Positions 1 to 6,934 of a stretch of DNA of 64,000 nt are shown here, piece after piece. The translations under genes were made by a program, and so were the position numbers. The stretch spans positions 2,046,501 through 2,110,500 of the forward strand of contig NZ_WUQX01000001.1 of the NCBI RefSeq assembly GCF_009830285.1, read 5' to 3'. How positions within the stretch are numbered: position 1 is the first letter of the stretch; each line of letters opens with the position of its first letter. Source of the DNA: Sporofaciens musculi (GTDB lineage Bacteria; Bacillota; Clostridia; Lachnospirales; Lachnospiraceae). Below the pieces are notes generated by a model that had not been told where the DNA came from, ran no database searches, and was given only the letters and a program-made list of their open reading frames with translations.

Positions 1-11
1 AGAGGGAAGGG

Positions 12-1058
12 ATGCGCTACGTCCCTATGGAAATGTATGTGAACTTAAGTGTGGTGTCTCCCAAAGGCCAGCGGTCGAAGGCTCCGTGGATCGCCCTTGG
101 GGCATTTGGGGTGGTTCTGGTGCTGCTGTTGACGTTTATAGGCGTCAATGCGTTCAATGATATCCGAAGAGAGATTGTCCATCAGAGGGACTGGGTGTAT
201 GATGAGCCAGATTATGATTATGATGATAACTATGACTATGATTATGATAATGGCTTTGGCTCAGAAGAATTTCCGGAGGGCTATGGCGGCGACGGATATG
301 ATGAATCAGAGGAAATGTCGGGAATATGGACGATTCCGGAGATGATTGACGATGGGCTTACCTATGAGATTGAAGAGGATGTGTATGAATTTTCAGATGA
401 AGAGAAACAGTCTATGATGATTCAATTCCAGGTGGCTTATCCTAAGCTCAGCGGGCTTTCGGATGCCTCTGTAGAGAAGAAGGTCAATGATATCTTAAAG
501 GCGCGGGCCATGGAGTCAGTGAAGCGGATTTATGACGACCCTGCTCCAGAGATTAAGGAGAGAGTACTTGGAGAGGAATATGCCATATTAATCGACTATG
601 TGGATTATAAAGTCTGCTATGCGTCTGAGGATGTGCTCAGTGTGGTGTACGAGGACTACTGTTACGAGGGCGGGCAGGATTACTATGTCCAGCATCTGCG
701 TACCTGTAATATCAGCTTGAAGGACGGGAAGGTGTATGAGGTAAAGGAGATCGTAGAGCTTAGCGACAAATTTTTGGAGGAATGGCTGGTCAGAATGAGA
801 AGCGAGGCGGGAGATGATAGTTTTCTGTCAGAGGCGGATATGAATACTTTGAAGAAGGCGCTGGAGGGAGACAGCCAGAACGGTGTATATGATGTGAGCT
901 TCTTTCTGGATGCCGATGGAATTGAGATTGGCTTTGATTTGAACTATGCCAGCGATGATGAAAATAACAGAGGGTATGTGTGGGTGACTGCTCCCTTTAC
1001 CTTTGAGGAGATGGGTGAGTATGGGTCAGGCAGTAACCTGTGGGAAAAGTTGAAGTAA
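12..1058 (+). CDS. membrane-anchored hypothetical protein, DUF3298-like C-terminal region
   Basis: Reads as a 348-residue protein with one strong hydrophobic segment near residues 25-47 (ending in VVLVLLLTFIGVNAF), so the remainder is probably outside the cell. Residues about 60-95 form a low-complexity Asp/Tyr/Gly-rich linker with repeated DYD units. The rest (from about residue 120) is an acidic alpha/beta domain resembling the DUF3298/DUF4163 families of secreted or anti-sigma-like proteins; that assignment is by general pattern only. The reading frame stays open to base 3 of the window, so the true start may lie outside and an N-terminal piece (for example a zinc ribbon) may be missing. 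No partner gene is visible upstream. A hairpin terminator follows. Confidence 0.6.
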   Translation: MRYVPMEMYVNLSVVSPKGQRSKAPWIALGAFGVVLVLLLTFIGVNAFNDIRREIVHQRDWVYDEPDYDYDDNYDYDYDNGFGSEEFPEGYGGDGYDESEEMSGIWTIPEMIDDGLTYEIEEDVYEFSDEEKQSMMIQFQVAYPKLSGLSDASVEKKVNDILKARAMESVKRIYDDPAPEIKERVLGEEYAILIDYVDYKVCYASEDVLSVVYEDYCYEGGQDYYVQHLRTCNISLKDGKVYEVKEIVELSDKFLEEWLVRMRSEAGDDSFLSEADMNTLKKALEGDSQNGVYDVSFFLDADGIEIGFDLNYASDDENNRGYVWVTAPFTFEEMGEYGSGSNLWEKLK

Positions 1059-1112
1059 GGTAAGGTATGGGTCAGGCAATGGCCTGTGGGTGTGATAAGG
1101 ATAAGTATGTAC

Positions 1113-1148
1113 GCAGGAGGTGCTATTTGCATCTCCTGATGTGTTTTT
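1113..1148 (+). terminator. Rho-independent terminator after the membrane protein gene
   Basis: A stem CAGGAGGTGC / GCATCTCCTG with a TATTT loop is followed by GATGTGTTTTTC. It lies between the plus-strand gene ending at 1058 and the convergent permease gene. Confidence 0.7.
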
Positions 1149-1182
1149 CGACAGTGATTTTGCCGAAAACGTATGAGGGATT

Positions 1183-1980
1183 TTAGAAACGGCGCCGGCA
1201 CCATTTTTCCAGGAGGCTGATTAAGGAGTAAAGAAGCATTGCCATGATGCATAGGAGGACGATGCTCATAAGAAGCCAATCCATTTTAAATACCTGGCTG
1301 GAATATATAATGAGATATCCAAGCCCGTCTCTCGCCGCCAGGAATTCACCGATGATTACCCCCACCAGACACAGTCCGATATTGACCTTCATATTGCTTA
1401 TGATTGCCGGAATGGAGCTTGGCAGAACCACTTTTGACAAGGCGTGAAACTGGTTGCCTCCCAGGGTGTAAATTAGTTTTATCTTACCTGGATCGACGGT
1501 AGTGAAGCTGGTGTAAAGACTTAAGATGCTTCCGAAAATGGCCACCGACATTCCAGCAACAATAATGGTGGTTTTGGTTGCGCCAAGCCACACAATTAGA
1601 AGCGGGGCTAACGCAGATTTGGGCAGGCTGTTGAGCACCACCAGGTAGGGGTCTAGGATTTCGGAGAGTTTGCTGCTGAACCACAGGGCAACTGCCACCA
1701 GAATGCTGATGGCAATTACAAGCAGGAAACTTAAAATCGTTTCGTATAAGGTGACTCCAAGATGGAGAAAGATGCTCTTATCCAAAAGCATTTCCCAGAA
1801 ACAAAGTGCAATCTTGGAGGGACTGCTGAAGATAAAAGAATCAATTATCCCTACATTGGCTGTGAATTCCCAGATAAATAAAAAACTTAGCAGTATTAAT
1901 ATTCGTGATATCCTGACAATTCGTTTATGTCGGCGGTGCATGAGAAGATATTTCTGTTGTCCTGCTGACAGGTTACTCAT
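1183..1980 (-). CDS. ABC transporter permease, SsuC/TauC/ThiX-like
   Basis: A 265-residue integral membrane protein of the BPD_transp_1 type, with about six hydrophobic segments (the first near residues 23-45) and the cytoplasmic EAA-like loop region near residues 170-200 (TLGGNQFHALSKVVLPSSIP). Family members import sulfonates, taurine, nitrate or thiamine precursors together with an ATPase and a lipoprotein; the substrate cannot be read here. The start overlaps the end of the ATPase gene by 8 bases and has the ribosome site GGAAGGAG, so the two genes are translationally coupled. No substrate-binding protein gene is seen. The transporter is probably inactive because its ATPase gene is interrupted by the element at 2601-8646. 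Confidence 0.85.
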   Translation of the reverse strand: MSNLSAGQQKYLLMHRRHKRIVRISRILILLSFLFIWEFTANVGIIDSFIFSSPSKIALCFWEMLLDKSIFLHLGVTLYETILSFLLVIAISILVAVALWFSSKLSEILDPYLVVLNSLPKSALAPLLIVWLGATKTTIIVAGMSVAIFGSILSLYTSFTTVDPGKIKLIYTLGGNQFHALSKVVLPSSIPAIISNMKVNIGLCLVGVIIGEFLAARDGLGYLIIYSSQVFKMDWLLMSIVLLCIMAMLLYSLISLLEKWCRRRF

Positions 1981-2606
1981 CTGTATTCAACTCCTTCCAT
2001 ATGAGATTAAAATATGTTTTAAATTCCGGTGCGTTACGCCGGTTTAGGGGTGTATCTGTGTCAAGGTCAAAAATCAGCGGGATGGTCTGCTTAATGGTTG
2101 CGGGACGACCTGAAAGAATGATGACTCGGTCAGCCAGAGATATGGCTTCTGACAGGTCATGGGTTACAAGCAGTGCAGATTTTCCTTCTTTGCGTATGAT
2201 TTGACCGATATCGTCCCCCACAGTCAGCCGTGTCTGGTAGTCCAGGGCAGAAAAGGGTTCATCCAGGAGAAGAAGCTCCGGCTCCAGCACCAGGGTACGG
2301 ATTAGGGCTGCCCGCTGGCGCATCCCGCCGGACAGCTCCGAGGGACGGGAGGTCTCAAACTGGCGGAGCCCATAGAGGTCTAAAAGCTCGTGGGCCCGCT
2401 CTTTGGTGCGGGCGGTCAGCATATGTTGAACCTCCAGTCCAAGGATTACATTGCTGTAGATGGTTCTCCATTCAAAAAGTTCGTCGTGCTGAAGCATGTA
2501 GCCTACATTTGTGGTGCTTTCTTTTAAGTATTTTCCATTAATCTTGATCAGGCCCTTTTCCGGTTCGAGAAGTCCTGCGATTAAGGAAAGCAGTGTGGAT
2601 TTGCCG
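1973..2606 (-). pseudogene. ABC transporter ATPase, C-terminal part of an interrupted gene
   Basis: Encodes the last 209 residues of an SsuB/TauB-like ATPase, starting at the Lys of Walker A (KSTLLSLIAGL). It keeps a Q-loop (YMLQHDELFEW), signature motif LSGGMRQR, Walker B LLLLDEP and the switch His in LLVTHD. The reading frame runs on into the integrated element and gains an unrelated 38-residue leader, so the P-loop Gly residues are lost. The missing first 46 residues lie at 8641-8780 on the same strand. Joining the two parts at the shared hexamer TTGCCG restores GPSGCGKST in frame, giving about 255 residues, the normal size for the family. The stop overlaps the permease start. Confidence 0.93.
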
Positions 2607-2625
2607 ATGGTATAGCAGTGGAAAC
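2601..2625. other. attL: core TTGCCG plus element-side arm
   Basis: Core TTGCCG is followed inside the element by ATGGTATAGCAGTGGAAAC (2607-2625). This arm is an imperfect inverted copy of the arm next to the right core (14 of 19 positions). The host side (up to 2600) is the ATPase codons for KSTL read on the minus strand. Confidence 0.8.
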
Positions 2626-2714
2626 TAAATGCTATCCAGATAGTACCTAAAATGAGCTGAAAGTCAATGGTATACATGATAAAATATGATTCAGGAAAGG
2701 GGAGCTCTGAAGCC

Positions 2715-3578
2715 ATGGAGTGGAATAAAAAATTACAAAATATTATTGATTATGTTGAAAATCATTTACAAAGGAAAGAAGAACCTGTCAGCAATGATGA
2801 AATAGCAAAAATGGCAGGTTGCTCCTTTGGGTTCTTTCAAAAAGTATTTTCTTATATGAATGGTATCAGCTTTGCTGAGTATGTCCGCTCTAGGAAATTA
2901 ACTTTAGCTGGATATGATTTAAAAAGTACAGATTTACGTATTATAGATATAAGTTATAAATATGGCTATAATTCGCCAACCTCATTCACAAAAGCATTTC
3001 AGCAATTTCATGGTGTTTCTCCTAAAGAAGCAAGGGAAAAAGATATTGAATTAGCTGTTATGCCTAAAATGCAAATTGAAGATAAACAAAAATATTCATG
3101 GAAATTAGAACGAAAGCCAAGTTTACATTTAATTGGAAAGACTACCAAGATTTCATGTGTGAACAATGAGCATTTTTCAAAAATCCCTGAATTTTGGAGT
3201 GATTGCCAAAAAAATGGCCTTTATGCAAATTTAATATCTTTGGATAGAGGAAATCCCAAAGGTATGTTCGGACTATTTGGTTATTATGATGAAAATTCTA
3301 ATGAAATAGAATATTCTATTATGGTTATATCAGATGCAGATTTACCAGACGGATTTACAAAAATTGAGTTGCCAGAAGCAACCTGGGCAATATTTGACTG
3401 TATAGGTATGATACCTCTGTCTATTCACAAGGGCTGGAAATATCTACATGAAGAGTGGTTGATAAAATATCCTTTCAAACACGCGCCTTGTCCAGAAGTA
3501 GAGTGGTATAGCGATGGCAATTCTTACGACGCAAATTATTTAAGTCAAATATGGATACCAATTATAGAGGAGGACTAG
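2715..3578 (+). CDS. AraC-family regulator with GyrI-like effector domain
   Basis: A 287-residue regulator. Residues about 1-110 hold the two-helix-turn-helix AraC DNA-binding domain (EIAKMAGCSFGFFQKVF, then DISYKYGYNSPTSFTKAF and the HGVSPKEAR ending), at the N-terminus. Residues about 130-287 resemble the GyrI/BmrR-type small-molecule-binding fold, as in Rob/SoxS-like multidrug regulators. I chose the ATG at 2715 because it begins the conserved domain and follows AGGAAAGGGGAG; an upstream in-frame ATG at 2667 has no good ribosome site. It is the first gene of the element and is followed after 4 bases by the PUA-like gene, whose ribosome site AGGAGG lies at its own 3' end. Base use is distinctly AT-rich relative to the host genes. 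Confidence 0.85.
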   Translation: MEWNKKLQNIIDYVENHLQRKEEPVSNDEIAKMAGCSFGFFQKVFSYMNGISFAEYVRSRKLTLAGYDLKSTDLRIIDISYKYGYNSPTSFTKAFQQFHGVSPKEAREKDIELAVMPKMQIEDKQKYSWKLERKPSLHLIGKTTKISCVNNEHFSKIPEFWSDCQKNGLYANLISLDRGNPKGMFGLFGYYDENSNEIEYSIMVISDADLPDGFTKIELPEATWAIFDCIGMIPLSIHKGWKYLHEEWLIKYPFKHAPCPEVEWYSDGNSYDANYLSQIWIPIIEED

Positions 3579-3582
3579 AAAA

Positions 3583-4047
3583 ATGGTACATTTAGTTTAT
3601 TGTGATAATGCAGGAAAAAGGGGAGAAAAAGTATTGGACAAAATCCTTGCAGGGACAAAGAGTATGGTTGTTCGTGGGGCCGCAGGCAGAAAGCTTCCCC
3701 ACAGTCGAGTTTTTGAGGGAGAGCGTCTTTATTTCATGGAAAAAGGAAGTGGGTTAATAACAGCAACAGCCATTGTAAAGTCGGTTCAAAATTATGTGAA
3801 ACTGACGGATTACGAAATTACAAAAATACTGAAAGAAAATCAAAACAAATTAAATCTGTCTGAAAAGCAAAAAACACGCTGGCATAAGAAATGTTTGTGT
3901 TTAGTGGAATTTGAAAATGTTGAGGAAATAGAGCCTCTTAGTTTTGAACATCAGGGAAATATGGACGATTGGTTAATCTTAAATAAGATTGAAGATGTTG
4001 TTGTCGGCACAAGTATTCCCTACAATTATGAAAACTCAAGATTTTAG
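3583..4047 (+). CDS. PUA/ASCH-like fold protein, function unknown
   Basis: A 154-residue soluble protein. The middle (LITATAIVKSVQNYVKLTDY) and the end (CLVEFENVEEIEPLSF) look like the strand pattern of PUA/EVE/ASCH-like RNA- or modified-base-binding domains. This is a fold-level resemblance, not a firm family call. It is translationally linked to the AraC-type regulator just upstream (AGGAGG at the end of that gene), so the two likely form one operon within the element. No catalytic motif is recognised. Confidence 0.6.
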   Translation: MVHLVYCDNAGKRGEKVLDKILAGTKSMVVRGAAGRKLPHSRVFEGERLYFMEKGSGLITATAIVKSVQNYVKLTDYEITKILKENQNKLNLSEKQKTRWHKKCLCLVEFENVEEIEPLSFEHQGNMDDWLILNKIEDVVVGTSIPYNYENSRF

Positions 4048-4182
4048 TTGCCACAAAGAAATCTCTAAAAGCGCATAGATAACCATTACTTCGTCTGAAA
4101 GGCGATAAATATGCAGACTCAAAAATGGCTTTTGAAAGCGATGCTATCTATTACAGCACAAATGCACCCGCATTTTTACCTC
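4048..4182. other. non-coding stretch before the type I toxin-antitoxin locus
   Basis: Nothing convincing is seen here apart from the upstream edge of the antitoxin promoter. Together with 4529-4765 it makes up the AT-rich spacer around the small toxin locus. Confidence 0.5.
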
Positions 4183-4317
4183 TTGCGCTAAGCTGCCAGA
4201 TATGCTATATTATAGAAAAGGGAAAGCCACAGAAGCGGCTCTACCCCGAACAATAATTTTTTACCTCAAAAGAGGCAAGCCGTCACTATTGTGAGTAGTG
4301 GCGGCTATTTCTTTTTT
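4183..4317 (+). ncRNA. candidate type I antitoxin RNA with its promoter and terminator
   Basis: A near-consensus promoter (TTGCGC at 4183-4188, 17-base spacer, TATATT at 4206-4211) predicts a transcript from about 4218. It reads GGGAAAGCCACAGAAGCGGC and ends in the stem GCCGTCACTA / TAGTGGCGGC (4279-4305) followed by TTTCTTTTTT. It converges on, and overlaps, the 3' end of the small toxin gene at 4305-4400. The 5' part resembles the 5' leader of the toxin transcript (GGGAAAACCATAGAGCC then CGGCTTTGCCCC). Shared repeats plus a common terminator is the layout known from the Fst/par type I toxin-antitoxin family. RNA function is inferred. Confidence 0.6.
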
Positions 4318-4400
4318 CCCTTGTAAATCTGATAAATCAAATTAGCAAGGGCAACAATGAGTATTCCGATCTGAATTAAATCAGCATATGTAACATACAT
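4305..4400 (-). CDS. small hydrophobic peptide, holin-like/Fst-like type I toxin candidate
   Basis: Encodes 31 residues: MYVTYADLIQ, then one hydrophobic helix (IGILIVALANLIYQIY), then the basic tail KGKKK. This is the typical form of the short Firmicutes peptides annotated as putative holin-like toxins, which insert in the membrane. The ribosome site GAAAGGAGGGCGATACA is very strong. The promoter on the minus strand is near consensus (TTGTAC at 4523-4528, 17-base spacer, TATACT at 4500-4505). The leader of about 90 bases carries a stem (GGAGGGTATAACAGCCCTCC) that could affect translation. It sits inside the integrative element, consistent with a maintenance role. Toxicity is inferred from form and context. 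Confidence 0.7.
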   Translation of the reverse strand: MYVTYADLIQIGILIVALANLIYQIYKGKKK

Positions 4401-4528
4401 TGTATCGCCCTCCTTTCTTTCGTCTGGAGGGCTGTTATACCCTCCGAAAATAAAAGAGGGGCAAAGCCGCCGTTGGCTCTATGGTTTTCCCATAAAGGAA
4501 GTATAGCATACATTTTCTTATCGTACAA

Positions 4529-4765
4529 TCATAATATTCCGAATCAATATAGCAATCGGAGTTGAATATTTATTAAGAGAAATGGTGTGCATAGAAAATG
4601 CCTACACTCCAAACTGAAATGTAGGCATCATCTGCGCTAAATTTTAGATATTTCACCTGTCTACTTGACAAGGGGCATATCAATACCACCCAACTGCGGC
4701 TTTATTTTTTCGTCTTTGTAAAGATATTGATTTTTTTAAAACCAAATTACTTTTTCTATATAAAA
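4529..4765. other. AT-rich spacer
   Basis: No open frame with a ribosome site and no clear RNA gene is seen. The short pair GTGTGCATAGAAAATGCCTACA and later TGTAGGCATC hints at a weak hairpin (about 4585-4630). Otherwise nothing is recognisable. Confidence 0.4.
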
Positions 4766-5203
4766 TCAACGTTTATCTATAATTTTATCAATCAAGCCAA
4801 AATCCATTGCTTCTTTTGCTGTCATATAATTATCGCGTTCCGTAGCAATGGCAATCTCATCAATACTTCTATCTGTATTTTCTGATAAAATGGTATTTAA
4901 GCGTTCTTTGGTCTTTTGTATGTGGTCAGATGTAATTTTTATATCGGCTGCCTGTCCTTGAATCCCATTTCCATGAATAGCAGGCTGATGTATCATAATT
5001 TCTGCATTGGGCAAAGCAAGGCGCTTTCCTTTTGCACCTCCTGCCAATAAAAAGGCTCCAAAACTGGCGGCAAGACCTATACATATTGTTGAAACATCAC
5101 ATTTGATATACTGCATTGTATCATAAATAGCAAAACCTGACGAAACAGAGCCCCCTGGACTATTTATATATAATTGAATATCTTTTTCAGGATCTTCCTT
5201 TCC
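4766..5203 (-). pseudogene. clpP: clpP remnant, 5'-truncated
   Basis: Encodes about 145 residues of ClpP peptidase without the first 50 or so. The readable part starts [20 protein letters not shown] just after an in-frame TAG at 5204-5206. It keeps the catalytic Ser region ([11 protein letters not shown]; usual form AASMG), the catalytic His (MIHQP) and the C-terminal Asp region. There is no start codon with a ribosome site before the conserved LYINSPGG block; the first ATG (5116) is deep in the fold. It is therefore a broken gene, or a fragment captured by the element. ClpP-like proteins normally form tetradecameric proteases with Clp ATPases; no Clp ATPase lies nearby. Confidence 0.85.
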
Positions 5204-5330
5204 CTATTTAATATAACATAGCTTTCTAAAATTATCTTAATAGAAATTGCCCCAATCTGTTATTCATAAATAATTTACAGGTAGTGTCTCAGGATTTCCA
5301 AGCGTGTGAACACTGTTATAAACTCTTACT

Positions 5331-5678
5331 TCAAGATCTGATTTTCCCTGTTATAAGGTCATAGCTTTCCAAAATCATACGTTTAATATCTTTATCCGGT
5401 ATACTTCCATCCAGAATCACCGTATTCCAATGCTCTTTATTCTGATGATACCCTGGGATTACAGACGGGTAAGCCTGCCGCCAAAAATCACGCCATTGAG
5501 GGTCCACCTTGACATTTACTCGTATGGTCCCGTCCTCCCATTCATATGTCCAGGCAAATGCTTTCTTATTCTTTCTGTACCGAACTAACTGCCAGTTCTC
5601 GTCATGGAACGGAGCATCCTGGTAGGTGTCCGGCAGAGTCAGGCAATATTTTAGAACGGATTTTCTGTCAGTCATCAT
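5331..5678 (-). CDS. YjbR/MmcQ family DNA-binding-like protein
   Basis: A 115-residue protein matching the YjbR/MmcQ (CyaY-like fold) family: N-terminal LKYCLTLPDTYQDAPF, then VRYRKNKKAFAW, then VNVKVDPQWRDFWRQAYPSVIPGYH and the C-terminal WNTVILDGSIPD. Members are full length at 110-125 residues, so this copy is complete. The start at 5678 follows AAGGGGAACCAT; the next codon is also ATG. Cellular role is not established for the family. It is carried on the element between the clpP remnant and the toxin-antitoxin pair, on the opposite strand to the recombinase. Confidence 0.82.
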   Translation of the reverse strand: MMTDRKSVLKYCLTLPDTYQDAPFHDENWQLVRYRKNKKAFAWTYEWEDGTIRVNVKVDPQWRDFWRQAYPSVIPGYHQNKEHWNTVILDGSIPDKDIKRMILESYDLITGKIRS

Positions 5679-5793
5679 ATGGTTCCCCTTTCTTATGTAT
5701 GATTATAAACGATTTCTCTACATTTGTATATATCACAATCTATCTCAGAAGGCTCTCACATTAACAACCCATAAAGAATAATTTGCCAGCAGC

Positions 5794-5812
5794 TTCATAA
5801 ATATATTATGAA
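5794..5812. promoter_or_regulatory. palindrome TTCATAA-ATATA-TTATGAA
   Basis: A 7-base perfect inverted repeat with a 5-base centre lies 26 bases before the 60-residue reading frame at 5839 and between divergent genes of the element. It has the size of an operator for a dimeric repressor; the binding protein is unknown. Confidence 0.35.
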
Positions 5813-5838
5813 ACCTGACTACAAGAAAGCGGGTTGTT

Positions 5839-6021
5839 ATGTCAAGAAAAAAGCAGAACATCGAGATTGTTTTACATAAACCAACAGATTTATCAAAGGT
5901 GTACAATGCACCGCAGGTTACAGAATTTTGGGAAGAAAAAATTTTGGCAAAGGTGAGAGCCTTTAGTCTCACAGAACAAGATTACCTTCGATTATTGGAA
6001 CAAGTTTCGGTTAGTATTTGA
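5839..6021 (+). CDS. hypothetical 60-residue protein
   Basis: The frame encodes a charged peptide (MSRKKQNIEI to LLEQVSVSI) with no family that I recognise and no clear hydrophobic segment. The ribosome site is poor (GCGGGTTGTT before ATG). The composition is protein-like, with a plausible helical second half (VTEFWEEKILAKVRAFSL). It could be a small real gene or the 5' remnant of a longer one. It lies in the element before the toxin-antitoxin pair. Confidence 0.35.
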   Translation: MSRKKQNIEIVLHKPTDLSKVYNAPQVTEFWEEKILAKVRAFSLTEQDYLRLLEQVSVSI

Positions 6022-6169
6022 AATGTGGCGGCCGTAGTTACTGTAAGCTTCAAAGAGAAAATTTGGAAAGAGGGTGTTAAAAAATAAGGATTTCAAGTAT
6101 AATATTTCATAGATAAAAAAATTTTAACATTCATGAGAAAGATACAAGAGTCTGTGCAGGAGGTAGGAT

Positions 6170-6424
6170 ATGGGTCAGGTATCGATAGATATACCGGAAG
6201 CGGTTTTGTACGATACACGTATGAGCCAGGAGGAAGCATGTAAATTTGCAAAGCGGGCAGTAGCCCTTGGATACTATTCCCAGAGTGGAGTATCGATCGG
6301 ATACTGTGCGCAGATTGCGGAAATGACGGAAGAAGATTTTATCAAGTATCTGGGTAAAAATCAAGTTTCAATTATCCAGTTTGACAATGAAGAAGAATTT
6401 CTGGAGGAGCTGGAGCATGCGTAA
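6170..6424 (+). CDS. UPF0175 family antitoxin
   Basis: An 84-residue protein with the UPF0175 pattern: VSIDIPEAVLYDTRM at the N-terminus, then SQEEACKFAKRAVALGYY and a predicted helix-turn-helix (SIGYCAQIAEMTEEDFIKYL). UPF0175 proteins are paired with DUF3368 PIN-domain toxins, exactly as here. The ribosome site is strong (CAGGAGGTAGGAT). Its end overlaps the toxin start by 8 bases, showing translational coupling. It probably binds both the toxin and its own promoter; TATAAT at about 6100 is a candidate -10. Confidence 0.88.
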   Translation: MGQVSIDIPEAVLYDTRMSQEEACKFAKRAVALGYYSQSGVSIGYCAQIAEMTEEDFIKYLGKNQVSIIQFDNEEEFLEELEHA

Positions 6425-6908
6425 GGTGATTGTGAATTCAACACCGCTGATTATACTATGCAATATAGGGAAGCTGGAGATATTGAAGGAGATGTATGGT
6501 GAAGTTGTGATTCCCCAGGCAGTATATACGGAAGTAACTGTAAAAAAGGATTCTGCCTGTCAGCAGGTGGTATCGGCAGACTGGATTCATGTAGAGCAGG
6601 TGAAGGACCACTCTGAGAAGAAGATGTATAAGGCGAAACTTCATGAAGGGGAAGTTGAGGTCATGATGCTTGCACAGGAGACTGGGAAAGAGGCTCTGGT
6701 AGTGATTGATGACAATGCGGCAAAAAAGACAGCAAAATATTTGGGGCTTACGGTCACAGGTACGGTGGGGGTGCTGCTAAAAGCCAAAAAGAGGGGAATA
6801 CTTCCAGAAATACGTCCTGTTTTGGAGAGCATGAAGAGGAAAGGATTTTATATTAGCGGAAATGTAGAGCAAATGATATTAGAGCAGGCAAAAGAGCAGT
6901 TATCCTAG
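6417..6908 (+). CDS. DUF3368 PIN-domain toxin (putative RNase)
   Basis: A 163-residue PIN-fold protein. The N-terminal VIVNSTPLIILCNIGKLEIL carries the family's first motif with Asn-Ser-Thr/Ser-Pro-Leu. Later EGEVEVMMLAQE and LVVIDDNAAKKTAKYLGL give the acidic metal-binding residues (Glu in GEVE, Asp-Asp), followed by TGTVGVLLKAKKRG. PIN toxins cut RNA with Mg2+. I chose the ATG at 6417 because it starts the conserved strand and follows GGAGGAG at the end of the antitoxin gene; an earlier ATG at 6381 would add 12 unrelated residues. With the UPF0175 gene it forms a type II toxin-antitoxin pair that may stabilise the element. Confidence 0.88.
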   Translation: MRKVIVNSTPLIILCNIGKLEILKEMYGEVVIPQAVYTEVTVKKDSACQQVVSADWIHVEQVKDHSEKKMYKAKLHEGEVEVMMLAQETGKEALVVIDDNAAKKTAKYLGLTVTGTVGVLLKAKKRGILPEIRPVLESMKRKGFYISGNVEQMILEQAKEQLS

Positions 6909-6934
6909 GGCTTACTAAATTATGGAGACGGGCT

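Noticed and set aside
1020..1095. 46-base near-duplicate (ATGGGTCAGGCA twice) at the end of the first gene
   Set aside because: It is short and imperfect; it looks like ordinary slippage, with no sign of function.
2667..2714. Upstream start for the AraC-family gene
   Set aside because: No ribosome site, and the extra 16 residues precede the conserved domain; the ATG at 2715 fits better.
2607..2716. The first 38 codons of the minus-strand frame joined to the ATPase C-terminus as a true N-terminus
   Set aside because: They come from element DNA, lack the P-loop and overlap the AraC gene start; the real N-terminus is at 8641-8780.
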